Origin: Spirochaetes bacterium ADurb.Bin110
GTDB lineage: Bacteria; Spirochaetota; Spirochaetia; Treponematales; Rectinemataceae
Length of the DNA stretch: 7,128 nucleotides
NCBI GenBank assembly: GCA_002070755.1
Contig: MWDY01000135.1
Span: 1-7,128 of the forward strand
Reading direction: 5' to 3'
Shown: positions 5,968 to 7,128 of the stretch, piece by piece
Layout of the letters: every line of letters begins with the position of its first letter
Numbering within the stretch: position 1 is the stretch's first letter
Position numbers and translations under genes: made by a program
Notes under the pieces: model-generated
Told to the model about the DNA's origin: nothing
Database searches by the model: none
Seen by the model: only the letters and a program-made list of their open reading frames with translations

Positions 5968-6957
5968 TTATTGGGCCAAAGTTGTAGATCGCTCTACAAA
6001 CTCGAGCGGCAAAAGCTTATGATGCTGCACTGTTTCATGGTGCAACATCGCCACAATCGCATCGGCAGCAGCTTTTCCCATTCCGATTGCATCCTGCTTA
6101 AAGGTAGTCAAAGGAGGATTGGAAAAGGCTCCCAACTCAATGCCATCAAAACCGATCACCTGGATCTCTTCGGGAATACGAATGTGGTGCTCCACGAGAG
6201 CCCTCAACGCACCCAATGCGAAAATATCGGTCGTGCAAAATAAAGAATCGAAGTCCAAGTGCTCCTTCGTGAGTGCATCGACAATCACATCGTAGCCACC
6301 AAATGCCGAAACATGTGCAAATCGCACCTCAGCAGATACATCAATTTCCTGCGCGCGCTCACAGGCAGCCTTCATACGCACTTCCGTGCCATACATGTGT
6401 CGTTCATCCGCAATAACCAGCAGTTTTTTTGCGCCTCTCCGGAATAATTCATCCACCGCGCGTCGCCCGCCATACCTATTGTCGCTTGTGATGCAACACA
6501 TCTCTAGGACGCTTGTATCTTCAATAAAGCGGTCCGCAATCACAATTGGAATTTTGGCATATTTGATTTTCTTCGGAATCTGATGAGATGTAGACGTCAG
6601 GACGATAGCCTGAACCTGATTGTCGAGCAGTGAGTCGAGATAGAAATTTTCATTCTCGATTTTTTCCTCGGTATTGCACAAAAAAAGTGCAAAATCCGCT
6701 TTTCTTAAATTGGTCTCAAGGCTCTTCGCAAAAAGGGAAAAAAATTCATTGGCAATATCGGGGATGATAAGCCCTATAAAGTTGGATTTCTTACTGCGAA
6801 GATTCCTCGCAATGAGATTTCTGCGATACCCCGACTCCTGAATCGTATCCAACACACGCGATCGAGTCTTTGCCGACACATAGCCAGAATTATTCAGCGC
6901 CCTAGAGACTGTCGATTTTGAGACACCGGCAATCTTGGCAATCTCGTCGATATTCAT
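5968..6957 (-). CDS. LacI-family transcriptional regulator, probable repressor of the allose operon
   Basis: A 329-residue LacI/GalR-type regulator, of usual length. The N-terminal helix-turn-helix is plain (residues 3-22, ending GVSKSTVSRALN), followed by SGYVSAKTR, the hinge region ARNLRSKK (50-57) and a periplasmic-binding-protein-like effector domain from about residue 60. Effector-domain landmarks include IGLIIPDIAN (61-70), ITSDNRYGG (156-164), CTTDIFALGAL (241-251) and VIGFDGIELG (267-276). It is the first gene of the operon, directly behind the promoter and a perfect palindromic operator, and 42 bp ahead of the binding-protein gene. I infer that it represses its own operon and is released by allose or a phosphorylated intermediate. 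In E. coli the corresponding regulator AlsR is an RpiR-family protein, so this is a different regulator type. The ribosome-binding site is weak (no GGAG-like stretch before the ATG), fitting low repressor levels. The effector is unknown. Confidence 0.88.
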   Translation of the reverse strand: MNIDEIAKIAGVSKSTVSRALNNSGYVSAKTRSRVLDTIQESGYRRNLIARNLRSKKSNFIGLIIPDIANEFFSLFAKSLETNLRKADFALFLCNTEEKIENENFYLDSLLDNQVQAIVLTSTSHQIPKKIKYAKIPIVIADRFIEDTSVLEMCCITSDNRYGGRRAVDELFRRGAKKLLVIADERHMYGTEVRMKAACERAQEIDVSAEVRFAHVSAFGGYDVIVDALTKEHLDFDSLFCTTDIFALGALRALVEHHIRIPEEIQVIGFDGIELGAFSNPPLTTFKQDAIGMGKAAADAIVAMLHHETVQHHKLLPLEFVERSTTLAQ

Positions 6958-6977
6958 CGTTTATATCACTAAAAAGT

Positions 6978-6993
6978 ATGGAATCGATTCCAT
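6978..6993. promoter_or_regulatory. Palindromic LacI-type operator
   Basis: ATGGAATCGATTCCAT is a perfect 16-bp palindrome with the central CG typical of LacI/GalR-family operators. It lies 20 bp upstream of the regulator ATG and about 8 to 23 bp downstream of the expected transcription start near 7001, where a bound repressor would block transcription. It is the only such perfect palindrome I found near the promoter. It is most likely the site of the LacI-type regulator encoded next to it. Confidence 0.82.
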
Positions 6994-7008
6994 TTCTTAA
7001 TGATTATT

Positions 7009-7037
7009 ATTTTAAGACTGCTTTCTATATCTGTCAA
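7009..7037 (-). promoter_or_regulatory. Sigma-70-type promoter of the operon
   Basis: On the minus strand a perfect -35 box TTGACA (7037-7032) is followed after exactly 17 bp by the -10 box TAAAAT (7014-7009), one base from consensus. The expected start is near A7001, giving a leader of about 44 nt that contains the operator. No other promoter of similar quality is visible between the genes, so this probably drives all seven. Confidence 0.82.
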
Positions 7038-7068
7038 GAGAAATATTGGACTTTGTCATTTAAGAATC

Positions 7069-7079
7069 AAAAGTGCACT
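7069..7079. repeat. Repeat AAAAGTGCACT, promoter-proximal copy
   Basis: One of two identical 11-bp copies; it holds the self-complementary octamer AGTGCACT. It lies about 70 bp upstream of the expected transcription start. It could be a binding site for a second regulator, or with the other copy the arm of a hairpin ending an upstream transcript. Confidence 0.45.
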
Positions 7080-7101
7080 GTTTTTTGAGGATTTAAAGCT
7101 T

Positions 7102-7112
7102 AAAAGTGCACT
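7102..7112. repeat. Repeat AAAAGTGCACT, promoter-distal copy
   Basis: Second identical 11-bp copy, starting 33 bp from the first, about three helical turns. Because AGTGCACT is self-complementary, the two copies can also pair with one another as an 8-bp stem. On the minus strand the inner copy is followed by TTTTG, a weak terminator-like arrangement. Confidence 0.45.
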
Positions 7113-7128
7113 ACTCTGAAGCTGTTTC

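Noticed and set aside
6961..6993. Ten-codon leader ORF (MESIPYFLVI) over the operator, ending just before the regulator start
   Set aside because: Its ATG is part of the palindrome and lies only about 8 nt after the expected transcription start, leaving no room for a ribosome-binding site.
7111..7128. Possible C-terminus (ETASE, stop TAG) of an upstream minus-strand gene
   Set aside because: Five codons at the edge of the window are too few to support a gene.
1..7128. CRISPR arrays, tRNA or rRNA genes, insertion sequences, toxin-antitoxin or defence genes
   Set aside because: I looked for spaced direct repeats, transposase motifs and structural RNA patterns and saw none. The window is nearly filled by a single metabolic operon.

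Overview
The window carries one seven-gene operon, all on the minus strand, that reads as a D-allose uptake and catabolism system. The proteins agree, from memory of the E. coli K-12 sequences, with AlsB, AlsA, AlsC, AlsE and AlsK in the same gene order (B-A-C-E-K). The binding protein has a cleavable Sec signal peptide with no lipobox cysteine, so the host is probably a diderm (Gram-negative-type) bacterium. The sequence is moderately AT-rich. A spirochaete is my guess, with low confidence, and nothing in the window proves a taxon.

Layout in transcription order, from the right edge leftwards. The upstream region (6958-7128) holds two copies of an 11-bp repeat containing the palindrome AGTGCACT, a near-consensus sigma-70 promoter (TTGACA, 17 bp, TAAAAT) and a perfect 16-bp palindromic LacI-type operator just downstream of the expected transcription start. 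Then come a LacI-family regulator (6957-5968), the periplasmic sugar-binding protein (5925-4984), a strong intergenic hairpin (4941-4971), the two-domain sugar ABC ATPase (4925-3390), the permease (3368-2418), the AlsE-like 3-epimerase (2392-1700), a cupin of the archaeal glucose-6-phosphate isomerase type (1680-1123) and the AlsK-like ROK kinase (1120-179). Gaps between genes are 2 to 58 bp. The last 178 bp at the left edge contain no gene or clear terminator that I can support.

Proposed pathway: D-allose enters through AlsB-AlsA-AlsC, AlsK makes D-allose 6-phosphate, an isomerase makes D-allulose 6-phosphate, and AlsE makes fructose 6-phosphate for glycolysis. In E. coli the isomerase step is done by RpiB and the regulator AlsR belongs to the RpiR family. 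Neither is in this window. In their places are a cupin isomerase, inserted between alsE and alsK, and a LacI-family regulator. The most interesting point is therefore the possibility that a cupin metal-dependent sugar-phosphate isomerase has become the D-allose-6-phosphate isomerase. Two positions near its active site differ from the Pyrococcus furiosus enzyme. This is an inference from context and has not been shown.
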